DNA of 64,000 nt from Janthinobacterium sp. 64 (GTDB taxonomy: Bacteria > Pseudomonadota > Gammaproteobacteria > Burkholderiales > Burkholderiaceae_D). The number at the start of each line of letters is the position of its first letter. The first letter of the stretch is position 1. Made by a program: the position numbers and the translations under genes. Below, piece after piece: positions 10,303 to 18,313 of the stretch. The DNA lies in assembly GCF_002813325.1 (NCBI RefSeq), contig NZ_PHUG01000001.1:2356001-2420000 (forward strand), given 5' to 3'. A model generated the notes under the pieces. The model saw only the letters and a program-made list of their open reading frames with translations. It ran no database searches and was not told where the DNA came from.

Positions 10303-10452
10303 GAAATGCAACGCCAGGCGAAGGATTCCAGTAGACATCTTTACGGCGTGTGCGTAGACTCGTAACTGATTGCAGCAACAACAACAAAAATTTATCTTTG
10401 GTATCTATCCCTGCGCATGGCCGCCCCATGCGGGACATGGCCAGGAGCGCTT

Positions 10453-12120
10453 GTGAATCTCGATCCTCCCCTCAGATCCGGCTTGCCGGGTGCCGGCATG
10501 GATACGACCATGGTCAACGGCATGCGCCTGCTGCTGTCGAGCGCTACCTTGCTGACCCTGTTCATCGATCCCGAAAGCGCCGGCAAACTGAGCAAGATCA
10601 CCTGGCTGATCTTTTCCGCGTATACCCTGCACAGCCTGCTGCTGTATGTGCTGGCCGTCCTGGGCCTGAGCTTGCCGGAAGATATTCTGCTCTACTGGCT
10701 GGACGTGGCCTGGTATGCGCTGATCGTGTTTTCCACCAGCAGCCACAACAATCTGTTTTTCCTGTTTTTCTTCTTTGCCATCCTGACGTCGTCGTTCCAG
10801 CGCGGCTTCGAAGAAGGCGCGCGCGTCACCCTGGCTTCGGCCGGTCTGTTCGCCGCCACCGCCATGTTTGGCGAAACGGATGCGGAACTGTCGCGCCTGC
10901 TGCTGCGCACCACTTTCCTGCTGGCGCTCGGCTACATGATCGCCTACTGGGGCGGCTCGGCCATCACGCAGCGCAGCCACCTGGCGCTGCTGCGCGATGT
11001 CAGCCAGCTGTCCAATCCGCGCTTCGGCGTCGACCAGACCATCATCTCGGTGCTGGAAAAAACCCGCAGTTATTTCAACGGCCGCAGTTGCCTGCTGGTC
11101 ATGCAGGACAAGGGCACGCGCGTCTGGTCGCTGCGCAGCGTGCTGCATACGGCAACGGGCATCGTGCACACCAGCTCGCTCCTCAGCGACGACGCGGCCA
11201 GTCCCCTGCTCGCTTTCGCGCACGATAAAATCGCACTGTACAACCAGCCCGCCGGGCGCTGGCTGCCGTGGACAGGCGGCGCGCGCATGCTCGACCCCCA
11301 CAGCGGGCGCTGGCTGCGCCATGACGACGCGGCAGGCGCCCGCCTGGCCGAACTGCTCGAAGCGCACGCCTTCATCAGCGCGCCACTGCCCTTGCGCAAT
11401 GGCAAGGGCCGCATCTTTGTCGTCTCCGCCACCAGCATGAGCAAGACGGACGCCCTGTTTCTCAGCCATATCGGCGCGCAGGCGTTTCCCGTCATTGAAA
11501 ACATCGATCTGCTCGACCGCCTGGCATCGCAGGCGGCCTCGCGCGAGCGCGAAAAGATCGCGCGCGACCTGCACGACACGGCCGTGCAACCGTATATCGG
11601 CTTGCGCCACGGCCTGGCCGCGCTGCGCAATGAAGCCACGCCGGGCAACCCGCTGCTGCCCGAACTGGAAAAGCTGATCCTCATGTCCGGCCAGGTGATC
11701 ACCGACCTGCGCAGCTACGCGCGCACGTTCAAGAACGGCCAGGTGCAAAGCGAGCCGGAACTGCTGGTCGCGCTGCGCCGCCAGGCCATGCAGATCCGCG
11801 AATTCTATGGCATCGACATCGCCCTGCATATCGAAGGCGACCTGCACATCAACGACCGCCTGGCGGCCGAGGTGTTCCAGATCGTCAACGAGGGCATGAG
11901 CAATATCCGCAAGCACACGTCGGCGCGCCACGGCGCCGTCAAGCTCACTTGCGTGCAAGGCGCGCTGCACATCAGCATCGACAACGAGTGCGCCGCCGCG
12001 CACGTACCCGATTTCCTGCCCGACTCGCTGGCCGAGCGCGCCGCTGCCCTCGGTGGCACGGCACGCGTCACGCACAGCATGCTGGGCAACACCTCCGTGC
12101 AGATCGAGATCCCCATATGA
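10453..12120 (+). CDS. Membrane sensor histidine kinase (HisKA_3, NarX/LiaS type)
   Basis: 555 residues from the GTG at 10453, which follows AGGAG at 10443-10447; a longer reading from 10417 lacks such a site. About six hydrophobic segments fill residues 20-175 with almost no periplasmic loop. A GAF-like region follows (about 195-355). The HisKA_3 block REREKIARDLHDTAVQPY holds the phosphoacceptor His. The C-terminal ATPase includes NEGMSNIRKHT, but the usual D-N-G-x-G box is weak (SIDNECAAAH), so the ATP lid is atypical. The stop overlaps the regulator gene as ATGA, making the pair a two-component system. Its position next to the Tad locus suggests, but does not prove, control of pili. Confidence 0.9.
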   Translation: MNLDPPLRSGLPGAGMDTTMVNGMRLLLSSATLLTLFIDPESAGKLSKITWLIFSAYTLHSLLLYVLAVLGLSLPEDILLYWLDVAWYALIVFSTSSHNNLFFLFFFFAILTSSFQRGFEEGARVTLASAGLFAATAMFGETDAELSRLLLRTTFLLALGYMIAYWGGSAITQRSHLALLRDVSQLSNPRFGVDQTIISVLEKTRSYFNGRSCLLVMQDKGTRVWSLRSVLHTATGIVHTSSLLSDDAASPLLAFAHDKIALYNQPAGRWLPWTGGARMLDPHSGRWLRHDDAAGARLAELLEAHAFISAPLPLRNGKGRIFVVSATSMSKTDALFLSHIGAQAFPVIENIDLLDRLASQAASREREKIARDLHDTAVQPYIGLRHGLAALRNEATPGNPLLPELEKLILMSGQVITDLRSYARTFKNGQVQSEPELLVALRRQAMQIREFYGIDIALHIEGDLHINDRLAAEVFQIVNEGMSNIRKHTSARHGAVKLTCVQGALHISIDNECAAAHVPDFLPDSLAERAAALGGTARVTHSMLGNTSVQIEIPI

Positions 12121-12818
12121 ATGACTTACGCCCCATGCCACCGGCCAGCCATGTCATCAGCGTCATGCTGGTGGACGATCACAAAACGATGCTGTGGGGC
12201 CTGGAACGGCTGATCGGCGGCGAGCACTCGGGCATGCGCGTGGTCGCCACGGCGTCCGACAGCAGCGAGGCACTGGAGCAGGCGAAGGCGCTGCAACCGG
12301 ATGTGATCGTGCTGGACCTGGACCTGGGCGGCATCAGCTCGCTGGCCATCCTGCCCGCGCTGGCGCAGTGCGGCAGCACGCGCGTGCTGGTGCTGACGGC
12401 CAGCCACGACCAGGCCATCCTCGACCAGACGGTACTGAAAGGCGCGCGCGGCATCGTCAGCAAGGACGCGCCGGCGGAAGTCGTGCTCAAGGCCATCGAA
12501 AAGGTGTACCACGGCGAACTGTGGCTGGAACACGCGATACTGGGACGCATGCTGACGCAGCTGACCCAGCCCGGCGGCGGCTCGGCGCAAGCCATCGCCG
12601 TCGCCAGCCTGACCCTCAAGGAAAGAAAGATCATCGCCGCGCTGGTACACGGCAGCGGCACGCCGGCCAAGCTGCTGGCGGACCAGCTGTGCATCTCTGA
12701 GCACACCTTGCGCAATCACCTGACGTCGGTCTACCGCAAGCTGGGCGTGTACAACCGCCTGGAACTGTACGCCTACGCCACCAAGCACCAGCTGGGCGAA
12801 TTGCCGCCCGGTGCCTGA
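12117..12818 (+). CDS. LuxR/NarL-type response regulator
   Basis: Partner of the upstream kinase, with an ATGA overlap. 233 residues. The receiver has VMLVDDHKTMLWG and phospho-acceptor Asp in VIVLDLDLGG, with TAS and SKDAP for the switch Thr and Lys. The C-terminal helix-turn-helix at about 165-225 reads LTLKERKIIAAL and LCISEHTLRNHLTSVYRKLG, the usual LuxR-type fold. It is followed by 266 bases of non-coding DNA with a perfect palindrome, then the Tad genes on the same strand, which makes those genes a plausible target. Confidence 0.92.
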   Translation: MNDLRPMPPASHVISVMLVDDHKTMLWGLERLIGGEHSGMRVVATASDSSEALEQAKALQPDVIVLDLDLGGISSLAILPALAQCGSTRVLVLTASHDQAILDQTVLKGARGIVSKDAPAEVVLKAIEKVYHGELWLEHAILGRMLTQLTQPGGGSAQAIAVASLTLKERKIIAALVHGSGTPAKLLADQLCISEHTLRNHLTSVYRKLGVYNRLELYAYATKHQLGELPPGA

Positions 12819-12943
12819 CCCTGCCGCAGTACCACGTGGCGGCCATCTGGCCGCACACCTCCTCACACCCCCCTTCCTGCAAGCACGCCAGTGCGTCCAT
12901 TGGCCAGCCCGGCCATGCCCCTCCTGCGCATCAAACTCGACCA

Positions 12944-12955
12944 TGACAATTGTCA
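12944..12955. promoter_or_regulatory. Perfect 12-bp palindrome upstream of the Tad locus
   Basis: TGACAATTGTCA is a perfect inverted repeat in the 12819-13084 gap, 129 bases before the first small gene of the Tad region. Its place and symmetry fit an operator for a dimeric regulator. The binding protein cannot be named from sequence. Confidence 0.4.
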
Positions 12956-13084
12956 CGAAAAAAACGAGCAGTTCCTCCTCGCAATAAAAGGATGTTCTTC
13001 TGATGTAGATCAAGCTGCCGACTTCTATAGTGGTTTTACCGGAGTGCAAATCACCGCGCTGCCCACCACGACACGGAGCACAAC

Positions 13085-13231
13085 ATGCGCCTTGACAAGT
13101 TTCTTCCGACAGCCCTGATCACCTATTTGCAGGGCAAGGAAAAAGCTGCGTTCTACCGCTATGCACTGGTGGCGGCGCTCATGGCGGTGGTGTGCATCAT
13201 CGGACTGCTGGCACTGGGCGAAAGCCCATGA
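13085..13231 (+). CDS. Small single-pass membrane peptide upstream of flp
   Basis: A 48-residue frame, MRLDKFLPTALITYLQ..., with GGAG at about 13075 ahead of the ATG and one hydrophobic helix at residues 26-44 ending LALGESP. It has no pilin cleavage motif. The composition is like the neighbouring genes and the spacing fits the start of the Tad operon. I do not recognise the family. It could be a leader or accessory peptide; it could also be a chance frame. Confidence 0.5.
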   Translation: MRLDKFLPTALITYLQGKEKAAFYRYALVAALMAVVCIIGLLALGESP

Positions 13232-13314
13232 GAACGCCAGGTCGTAGCAGCAGGAAGCAACACTGTCATCCCGTTTTACCCACCGCCGTACCTTAACCAC
13301 CACCAGGAGTTGTC

Positions 13315-13488
13315 ATGAACATCATCAAAAACTTTATCCGCGAAGAAGATGGCGTCACTGCAATCGAGTACGGCCTGATCGCGGCCCTGATTGCCGTGGT
13401 GATCATCGCCGCCGTCACCATCGTCGGCACGCAGCTGAGAGCAACCTTCAACAGCATCGGCACCTCGCTCAAGACGGCAAACGCTTGA
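13315..13488 (+). CDS. flp: Flp-type pilin (major Tad pilin)
   Basis: A prepilin of 57 residues. The leader MNIIKNFIREEDG ends in the conserved Gly, and the mature part starts VTAIEYGLIAALIAVV, with the Glu at +5 and Tyr at +6 that define Flp pilins, then a single hydrophobic helix and a short polar tail. An AGGAG lies just before the ATG. It should be cut by the peptidase at 14820 and assembled by the TadA/B/C machinery downstream. Confidence 0.95.
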   Translation: MNIIKNFIREEDGVTAIEYGLIAALIAVVIIAAVTIVGTQLRATFNSIGTSLKTANA

Positions 13489-13582
13489 CCGCATGCAAAC
13501 CGGGCCGGCCCCAGCGCCAGCCCGGTGACAGCGCTTCAACTTTTCCACCAGGTTCACACTGCTTAAGTATTCCGAGGCCATC

Positions 13583-13756
13583 GTGAAATCTCTCTTCGCC
13601 CGTTTCTCCGACGAGTCGGCCGTCACAGCGATCGAATACGCGCTGCTGGCGGGCCTGATAGCGGCAGTGCTGGTGATCACGATCACCTTGCTCGGCGACC
13701 AGGTCCGGCTGCTGTTTGTCTACGTCAAGGACCAGGTGGTCCTGGCCCTGTCATGA
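13583..13756 (+). CDS. Second Flp-like pilin with Ala at the cleavage site
   Basis: 57 residues from a GTG at 13583. It mirrors the first pilin, with VTAIEYALLAGLIAAVL as the mature start including Glu +5 and Tyr +6. The residue before the cut is Ala (DESA/VTAIEY), not the usual Gly. The C-terminal tail is also more hydrophobic (LLFVYVKDQVVLALS). It could be a minor pilin processed less efficiently or a pseudopilin. The stop overlaps the next gene as ATGA. Confidence 0.85.
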   Translation: MKSLFARFSDESAVTAIEYALLAGLIAAVLVITITLLGDQVRLLFVYVKDQVVLALS

Positions 13757-14823
13757 ATACCCTGCGCGCCTCGCTGCGCACCCATCGCGCCCTGCTGCTG
13801 ATCGTGCTGCTGTACGCCGCCGCAGCCATGCTGCTGGCCGGCAGCCTGCCCAGCCCATCGGACATCGTCACCGTGCTGGCCGGTTTCCTCATGGCCATCC
13901 TCACGGGCCCCATCTTCATCCTGTGCGGCTACACCATCCACGTCATGGTGATGCAACGCCCGCACCGCCTGTGCCACTACCTGTACCACGATCTGCGCCG
14001 CTACCTGAGCAAGGAGCGCCTGCTGCACGCGCTGCCGGCCATGCTGCTGATCCCCGTCTTCGCCTGCAGCTTCACCGTCTTCAAGGCCGCCATCCCGCGC
14101 CTGCACCCCTACACCTGGGATACCACCCTGTCCGCCTGGGACACCGCGCTGCATGGCGACATGGCGCCATGGGAACGGCTGCAGCCGCTGCTGGGCCACC
14201 CGCTCGTCACGGGCCTGCTCAACTTCAGCTACCATTTCTGGTTCTTCCTGTTTTACGCCATCCTGTACTGGCTCATCCTCGACACGCGCCGCCCGCTGCT
14301 GCGCATGCAGTTCCTGCTCAGCTTTGCGCTGACCTGGATCGCCCTGGGCAGTGTCATGGCCGTGCTGTTTGCCTCGGTCGGCCCCTGCTACTACGGCCAC
14401 TTTCACGGCAGCGATCCGTATGCGCCGCTGATCGCCTACCTGCATGAGGCCAACGGGCACGTTCCCGTCTGGGCCTTGCAGGTGCAGGACATGCTGTGGC
14501 AAGGCTATCAAAGCAAGGGCGCGCACGGCGAACTGGGCATCTCCGCCATGCCCAGCATGCATGTGGCCACGGCCGTGCTGATGGCGATCATGGGCTGGAA
14601 AGTGAGCCGCGCCGCAGGCATCTCGCTGACCGCCTTCGCCGTGCTGATCCTGCTCGGCTCCATCCACCTGGGCTGGCACTATGCGCTCGACGGCTACGTC
14701 GGCGCGGCCGGCGCGGCGCTGGTATGGCGCCTGGTGGGACGGCTGCTGGGCCGCCAGGCCGCGGCCCCCAGCATGCACATGGCCACGGTGCCCTGCATCG
14801 GCAAGGAAGGACTGACATCATGA
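13753..14823 (+). CDS. PAP2-superfamily membrane phosphatase/transferase
   Basis: 356 residues with about eight hydrophobic segments. The PAP2-type active-site parts are visible: GISAMPSMHVATAV (near residue 265) and GSIHLGWHYALDGYVG (near 305), giving the His-x3-Asp pair. This pattern is closest to the inositolphosphotransferase (Aur1/Ipt1-like) branch, which transfers or removes phosphorylated lipid head groups. The gene is locked between the second pilin (ATGA overlap) and the prepilin peptidase (ATGA overlap), so it is translated with them. PAP2 enzymes are not core Tad parts. The substrate is unknown; an envelope lipid is the best guess. Confidence 0.85.
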   Translation: MNTLRASLRTHRALLLIVLLYAAAAMLLAGSLPSPSDIVTVLAGFLMAILTGPIFILCGYTIHVMVMQRPHRLCHYLYHDLRRYLSKERLLHALPAMLLIPVFACSFTVFKAAIPRLHPYTWDTTLSAWDTALHGDMAPWERLQPLLGHPLVTGLLNFSYHFWFFLFYAILYWLILDTRRPLLRMQFLLSFALTWIALGSVMAVLFASVGPCYYGHFHGSDPYAPLIAYLHEANGHVPVWALQVQDMLWQGYQSKGAHGELGISAMPSMHVATAVLMAIMGWKVSRAAGISLTAFAVLILLGSIHLGWHYALDGYVGAAGAALVWRLVGRLLGRQAAAPSMHMATVPCIGKEGLTS

Positions 14824-15407
14824 ACGCCCACCTGCCCATGCTGCTGTGCCTGGCCGTGCTGGCCACGCTGCTCGCCGCCGCGCTATGGCACGACCTGCGC
14901 ACGCGCCGCATCCCGAACCGGCTGGTGCTGTGGGGCACCCTGGCGGGACTGGTCCTCAACAGCGTCGTGCCATCGGGCGCCGGCCTGTTCGACACCGCCT
15001 TCGGCGGCCTGGGACTGCCGCAGGCGCTGGCCGGTGCCGCCGCCGGACTGGCCCTGCTGCTGCCCATGTATCTGCTGCGCGCCCTGGGCGCGGGCGACGT
15101 CAAGCTGATGGCCATGTGCGGCGCCTTCCTGGGCGCGGATGCCGTGCTCGAGGCGGTCCTGCTGACTTTCCTGTGCGGCGGCGTGCTGGCGCTGGCCGCC
15201 GCGCTGGCAGGGCGCCGCCTGCGCCTGGTGTTGCGCAATACCTGGCACATGATGCTGGGCGCGCTGCTGCACAGCCTTGCCGGCGGTGCCGCCACGATCG
15301 CCGAACCGCCACCGGCCACCGGCAAGCTGGCCTACGCCTTCGCCATCGCCAGCGGCACCGGCTTGCAAGTGTTCCTGCATTCCACCCACCTGTGGAGCCT
15401 GCGCTGA
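14820..15407 (+). CDS. cpaA: A24-family prepilin peptidase (TadV/CpaA)
   Basis: An inner-membrane aspartyl protease of 195 residues that removes the Flp leader. The two catalytic aspartates are in ALWHDLRTRRIPNRL (near residue 25) and LGAGDVKLMAM (near residue 92, the GxGD motif). About five to six hydrophobic segments are present. It lacks the N-terminal methyltransferase half of PilD, as is usual for TadV. ATG at 14820 overlaps the preceding stop. Confidence 0.93.
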   Translation: MNAHLPMLLCLAVLATLLAAALWHDLRTRRIPNRLVLWGTLAGLVLNSVVPSGAGLFDTAFGGLGLPQALAGAAAGLALLLPMYLLRALGAGDVKLMAMCGAFLGADAVLEAVLLTFLCGGVLALAAALAGRRLRLVLRNTWHMMLGALLHSLAGGAATIAEPPPATGKLAYAFAIASGTGLQVFLHSTHLWSLR

Positions 15408-15447
15408 AACGCGCCACGCCACCTGTCAGCCACCCTAGGACACGACC

Positions 15448-16068
15448 ATGGACACCATCGCCACGCTCTGCCACTCGCGCCACGCCAGCCTGCTCACCAG
15501 CATCACCATGGCCGGCCTGTGGGTATTCTTTGCCAGCGCGCACGTGGTCGGCTTCCTGCACAGCGGCGACTGGAGCTATCTGCTGTTCTGCGCCGCCGAA
15601 ACCCTGGCCGCCCTGTTCTTCATCGTGCGCTCGGCACCCGTCAGCGTCTCCACCGATGCGGGCGACTGGCTGCTGGCCATCGGCGCCACCTTTTCCCCGT
15701 TCCTCCTCTCGCCTGCCGACATGGCCATCTGGCCCGGCGCGCGCTACCTGCTGGCCATCGGCAGCCTGCTGCAGATCGCCGGCCTGCTGTCGCTGAACCG
15801 CAGCTTCGGCCTGGTGGCGGCGCAGCGCGAAATCAAGACGGGCGGCGCCTACCGCGTGATACGCCATCCGCTGTATGCCAGCTACCTGATTTCCATGAGC
15901 GGCTACCTGCTGTCCAACACCTCGCCCGCCAACGCCGTCATCTATGTCGCGACGATGAGCATGATGGTGATGCGCCTGCTGCGCGAAGAGCGCTTTCTGT
16001 CCACCGACGTGCGCTATCGCGTCTACATGCGGCAGGTGAAGTACCGCCTGCTGCCCTTCATCTTCTGA
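15448..16068 (+). CDS. Isoprenylcysteine carboxyl methyltransferase-like membrane protein
   Basis: 206 residues with four to five hydrophobic segments. The C-terminal half has the ICMT/PEMT pattern: GGAYRVIRHPLYASYLIS for S-adenosylmethionine binding, then LLREERFL and a Y-x3-Y...RLLPF tail. The family methylates carboxyl groups or phospholipid head groups at membranes. It lies between the prepilin peptidase and the ATPase inside the Tad locus. As the peptidase here lacks the methylating half of PilD, a role in pilin N-methylation is an attractive guess but unsupported; a lipid substrate is equally possible. Confidence 0.82.
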   Translation: MDTIATLCHSRHASLLTSITMAGLWVFFASAHVVGFLHSGDWSYLLFCAAETLAALFFIVRSAPVSVSTDAGDWLLAIGATFSPFLLSPADMAIWPGARYLLAIGSLLQIAGLLSLNRSFGLVAAQREIKTGGAYRVIRHPLYASYLISMSGYLLSNTSPANAVIYVATMSMMVMRLLREERFLSTDVRYRVYMRQVKYRLLPFIF

Positions 16069-16099
16069 CATCCGGCCACCCGAGCGAGGAGTACCCATC

Positions 16100-17446
16100 A
16101 TGCCTGACACCTATCCAGAACGCAGCGACGGCGGCGGCATCGAGCCGGCCGCCAGGCGCGCGCCACGCACGGTCGAGGAAACGGGATTGCCCTTCCTGTT
16201 CCTGGTCGAACTGCTGGTCAAGATACTCTTCCTGCGCGGCCAGATCGGCCTGCCCGCCCTGTCGACGCACGTCAAGCTGGGCGCCGGCGTGCTCGAACCG
16301 CTGCTCACTTTCATGCGCGCCGAAAAACTGTGCGAAGCGCGCCGCAACGGCGGCAGCGGCACCGATGCCGACCTGTATTACCTGCTGGGCGACCAGGGCC
16401 GCCTGCGCGCCGCCGAGTACATGCGCCGCAATGCCTACAGCGGTCCCGCCCCCGTCACCCTGGCCGACTACAGCAACCAGGTGCTGGCGCAAAGCGTGGC
16501 GGACATGCACGTCACGCGCGACGACGTGCAGCGCGAATTTCGCGACGTGGTGGCCAGTTCGGCCGTGCTCGACCAGCTGGGCGCGGCGATGAATTCCGGG
16601 CGCGCGCTGTTCTTCCACGGCCCCGCCGGCAGCGGCAAGAGCTACCTGGCCGAGCGCCTGAACGGCCTGCTCAGCGGCGCCATCGCCCTGCCCCATGCGG
16701 TGATGGTCGACGGCGAAGTGCTGCCCTTCCTCGACCCCATGCTGCACACCGTATCGCGCGGCGGTTCCGTGCCGCCCGACCCGCGCTGGGTGCGCGCCGA
16801 GCGCCCCGCCGTGCTGACGGGCGGCGAGCTGACGCTCGACATGCTGGACCTGCAATTCGACCAGGGCACCCGCTTGTACCAGGCGCCGCCGCACCTGAAG
16901 GCCAACAACGGCATCTTCATCATCGACGACCTGGGGCGCCAGCGCTGCTCGCCCGTGGAACTGATGAACCGCTGGATCGTGCCGATGGCGCGCCACATCG
17001 ATTACCTGTCGCTACACACGGGCTACAAGTTCCCCGTGCCCTTCGACGTCATCGTCGTGTTCTCGTCGAACCTGGCGCCGCAGCACCTGGCCGACGACTC
17101 CTTCCTGCGCCGCATCGGCTACAAGATCCACGTGGGTCCTTTGAGCGCCTACCACTACCTGGCCGTGTTCCGCAGCACCTGCGCGCAGCTGGGCATCAAT
17201 TTCGATGAAGCCTCGTACAGCTACCTGCTGCACCTGCACAGCCAGTACGGCCGGCCCCTGCTGGCCTGCTATCCGCGCGACATCCTGGCGCAGATCTGCG
17301 ACCAGGCGCGCTATGAAGACCACGCCGCGCAGCTGTCGCCGGAAGGGCTGCTGTGGGCATGGAAAAACTATTTCGGCAGCGATGACGACCTTGCAAGCAC
17401 ACACACCGGACCGGCAGCGGTCCAGCACAAAGGGGAAGCAAAATGA
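16100..17446 (+). CDS. AAA-type ATPase of the Tad locus
   Basis: 448 residues. The Walker A loop is HGPAGSGKSYLAERL (near residue 177) and the Walker B is GIFIIDDLGRQR (near 275), with an arginine-rich segment (SFLRRIGYKI) after it. The N-terminal 150 residues look like a winged-helix-type adaptor, rich in LxxPALSTHVKLGAGVLEPLL. No membrane segment. It overlaps cpaB as ATGA. This is not TadA, which is at 24024, and has no assigned role in Tad assembly. It may be a regulator or a remodelling ATPase. Confidence 0.8.
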   Translation: MPDTYPERSDGGGIEPAARRAPRTVEETGLPFLFLVELLVKILFLRGQIGLPALSTHVKLGAGVLEPLLTFMRAEKLCEARRNGGSGTDADLYYLLGDQGRLRAAEYMRRNAYSGPAPVTLADYSNQVLAQSVADMHVTRDDVQREFRDVVASSAVLDQLGAAMNSGRALFFHGPAGSGKSYLAERLNGLLSGAIALPHAVMVDGEVLPFLDPMLHTVSRGGSVPPDPRWVRAERPAVLTGGELTLDMLDLQFDQGTRLYQAPPHLKANNGIFIIDDLGRQRCSPVELMNRWIVPMARHIDYLSLHTGYKFPVPFDVIVVFSSNLAPQHLADDSFLRRIGYKIHVGPLSAYHYLAVFRSTCAQLGINFDEASYSYLLHLHSQYGRPLLACYPRDILAQICDQARYEDHAAQLSPEGLLWAWKNYFGSDDDLASTHTGPAAVQHKGEAK

Positions 17447-18291
17447 GAAACGCACGCGCTCTGACGATGATGGCCATTGCGGTCATCCTGGCGTTCGCCG
17501 CGGTCATCGTGGCCGCGCGCTGGATCAATGCCCAAGCCTCGGGCAACATCAACAAGGTGGCCGTGGCCCAGGTCGACATCAGCCTGGGCGCGCGCCTCAC
17601 GCCCGACATGGTGCGCATGGTGGACTGGCCATCGAACGCGCTGCCACCGGGCGCCATCAACGATCCGAAACTGCTGGACACGCGCGTCACGCGCACCAGC
17701 ATCCAGCACGGCGAACCGATCATGGAAGGCAAGCTGGCGCCTCCCGGCACGCAAGGCGGCCTGTCGGCCGTCGTCGCCGAAGGCAAGCGCGCCATGACCG
17801 TGCGCGTCAACGATGTGGTGGGCGTGGCCGGCTTCGCCCTGCCCGGCAACTTCGTCGACATCCTCGTCAATACCCAGGGCGAAGGGGCGCGCAAGACACC
17901 GGACCGCGATCCGAACATTTCCAAGATCGTGCTCGAACGCATCCTCGTGCTGGCCATCGCCCAGGAATCGAGCCGCGACGACACCAAGCCCAAGGTGGTC
18001 AACGCCGTGACCCTGGAGCTGACGCCGGAGCAGGCGGAAAAACTCGACCTGGCACGCAGCGTGGGCACCCTGTCGCTGGTGCTGCGCAACCAGGTCGAGG
18101 ACAAGCCCGTCAACACGGAAGGCGCCACCAAATCCAGTTTGCTCGATGAAAAAGTCGCCGTTGCCGCCCCCGCCGCCATGGTGCAAGCCAAGCCGCTGCC
18201 CCGCCGCCGTCCTGCCGCCGCACCGGCGCCACAGGCCGGCCCCCGCGTCGATGTCATCAAGGGGCTGGAACGCAGCTCCCAACAATTCTAA
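17443..18291 (+). CDS. cpaB: Flp pilus assembly protein CpaB/RcpC
   Basis: 282 residues. An N-terminal membrane anchor (LTMMAIAVILAFAAVIVAARW) leads into an SAF domain (VAVAQVDISLGARLTPDMV) and an RcpC domain (GKRAMTVRVNDVVGVAGF, PGNFVDILVNTQ). The tail is Pro/Ala/Arg rich. RcpC-type proteins are periplasmic and work with the secretin, which is the next gene. The start overlaps the ATPase stop by four bases. Confidence 0.93.
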   Translation: MRNARALTMMAIAVILAFAAVIVAARWINAQASGNINKVAVAQVDISLGARLTPDMVRMVDWPSNALPPGAINDPKLLDTRVTRTSIQHGEPIMEGKLAPPGTQGGLSAVVAEGKRAMTVRVNDVVGVAGFALPGNFVDILVNTQGEGARKTPDRDPNISKIVLERILVLAIAQESSRDDTKPKVVNAVTLELTPEQAEKLDLARSVGTLSLVLRNQVEDKPVNTEGATKSSLLDEKVAVAAPAAMVQAKPLPRRRPAAAPAPQAGPRVDVIKGLERSSQQF

Positions 18292-18313
18292 CCTGCACCA
18301 GAGGAGCCACGCC

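Noticed and set aside
10405..12141. 578-codon minus-strand frame opposite the histidine kinase
   Set aside because: Low-complexity Arg/Gln/Ala/Asp translation with no motif; the plus strand encodes a complete kinase coupled to its regulator.
16100..17446. AAA ATPase as the Tad motor
   Set aside because: It lacks the secretion-ATPase His and Asp boxes, and a full TadA is encoded at 24024.
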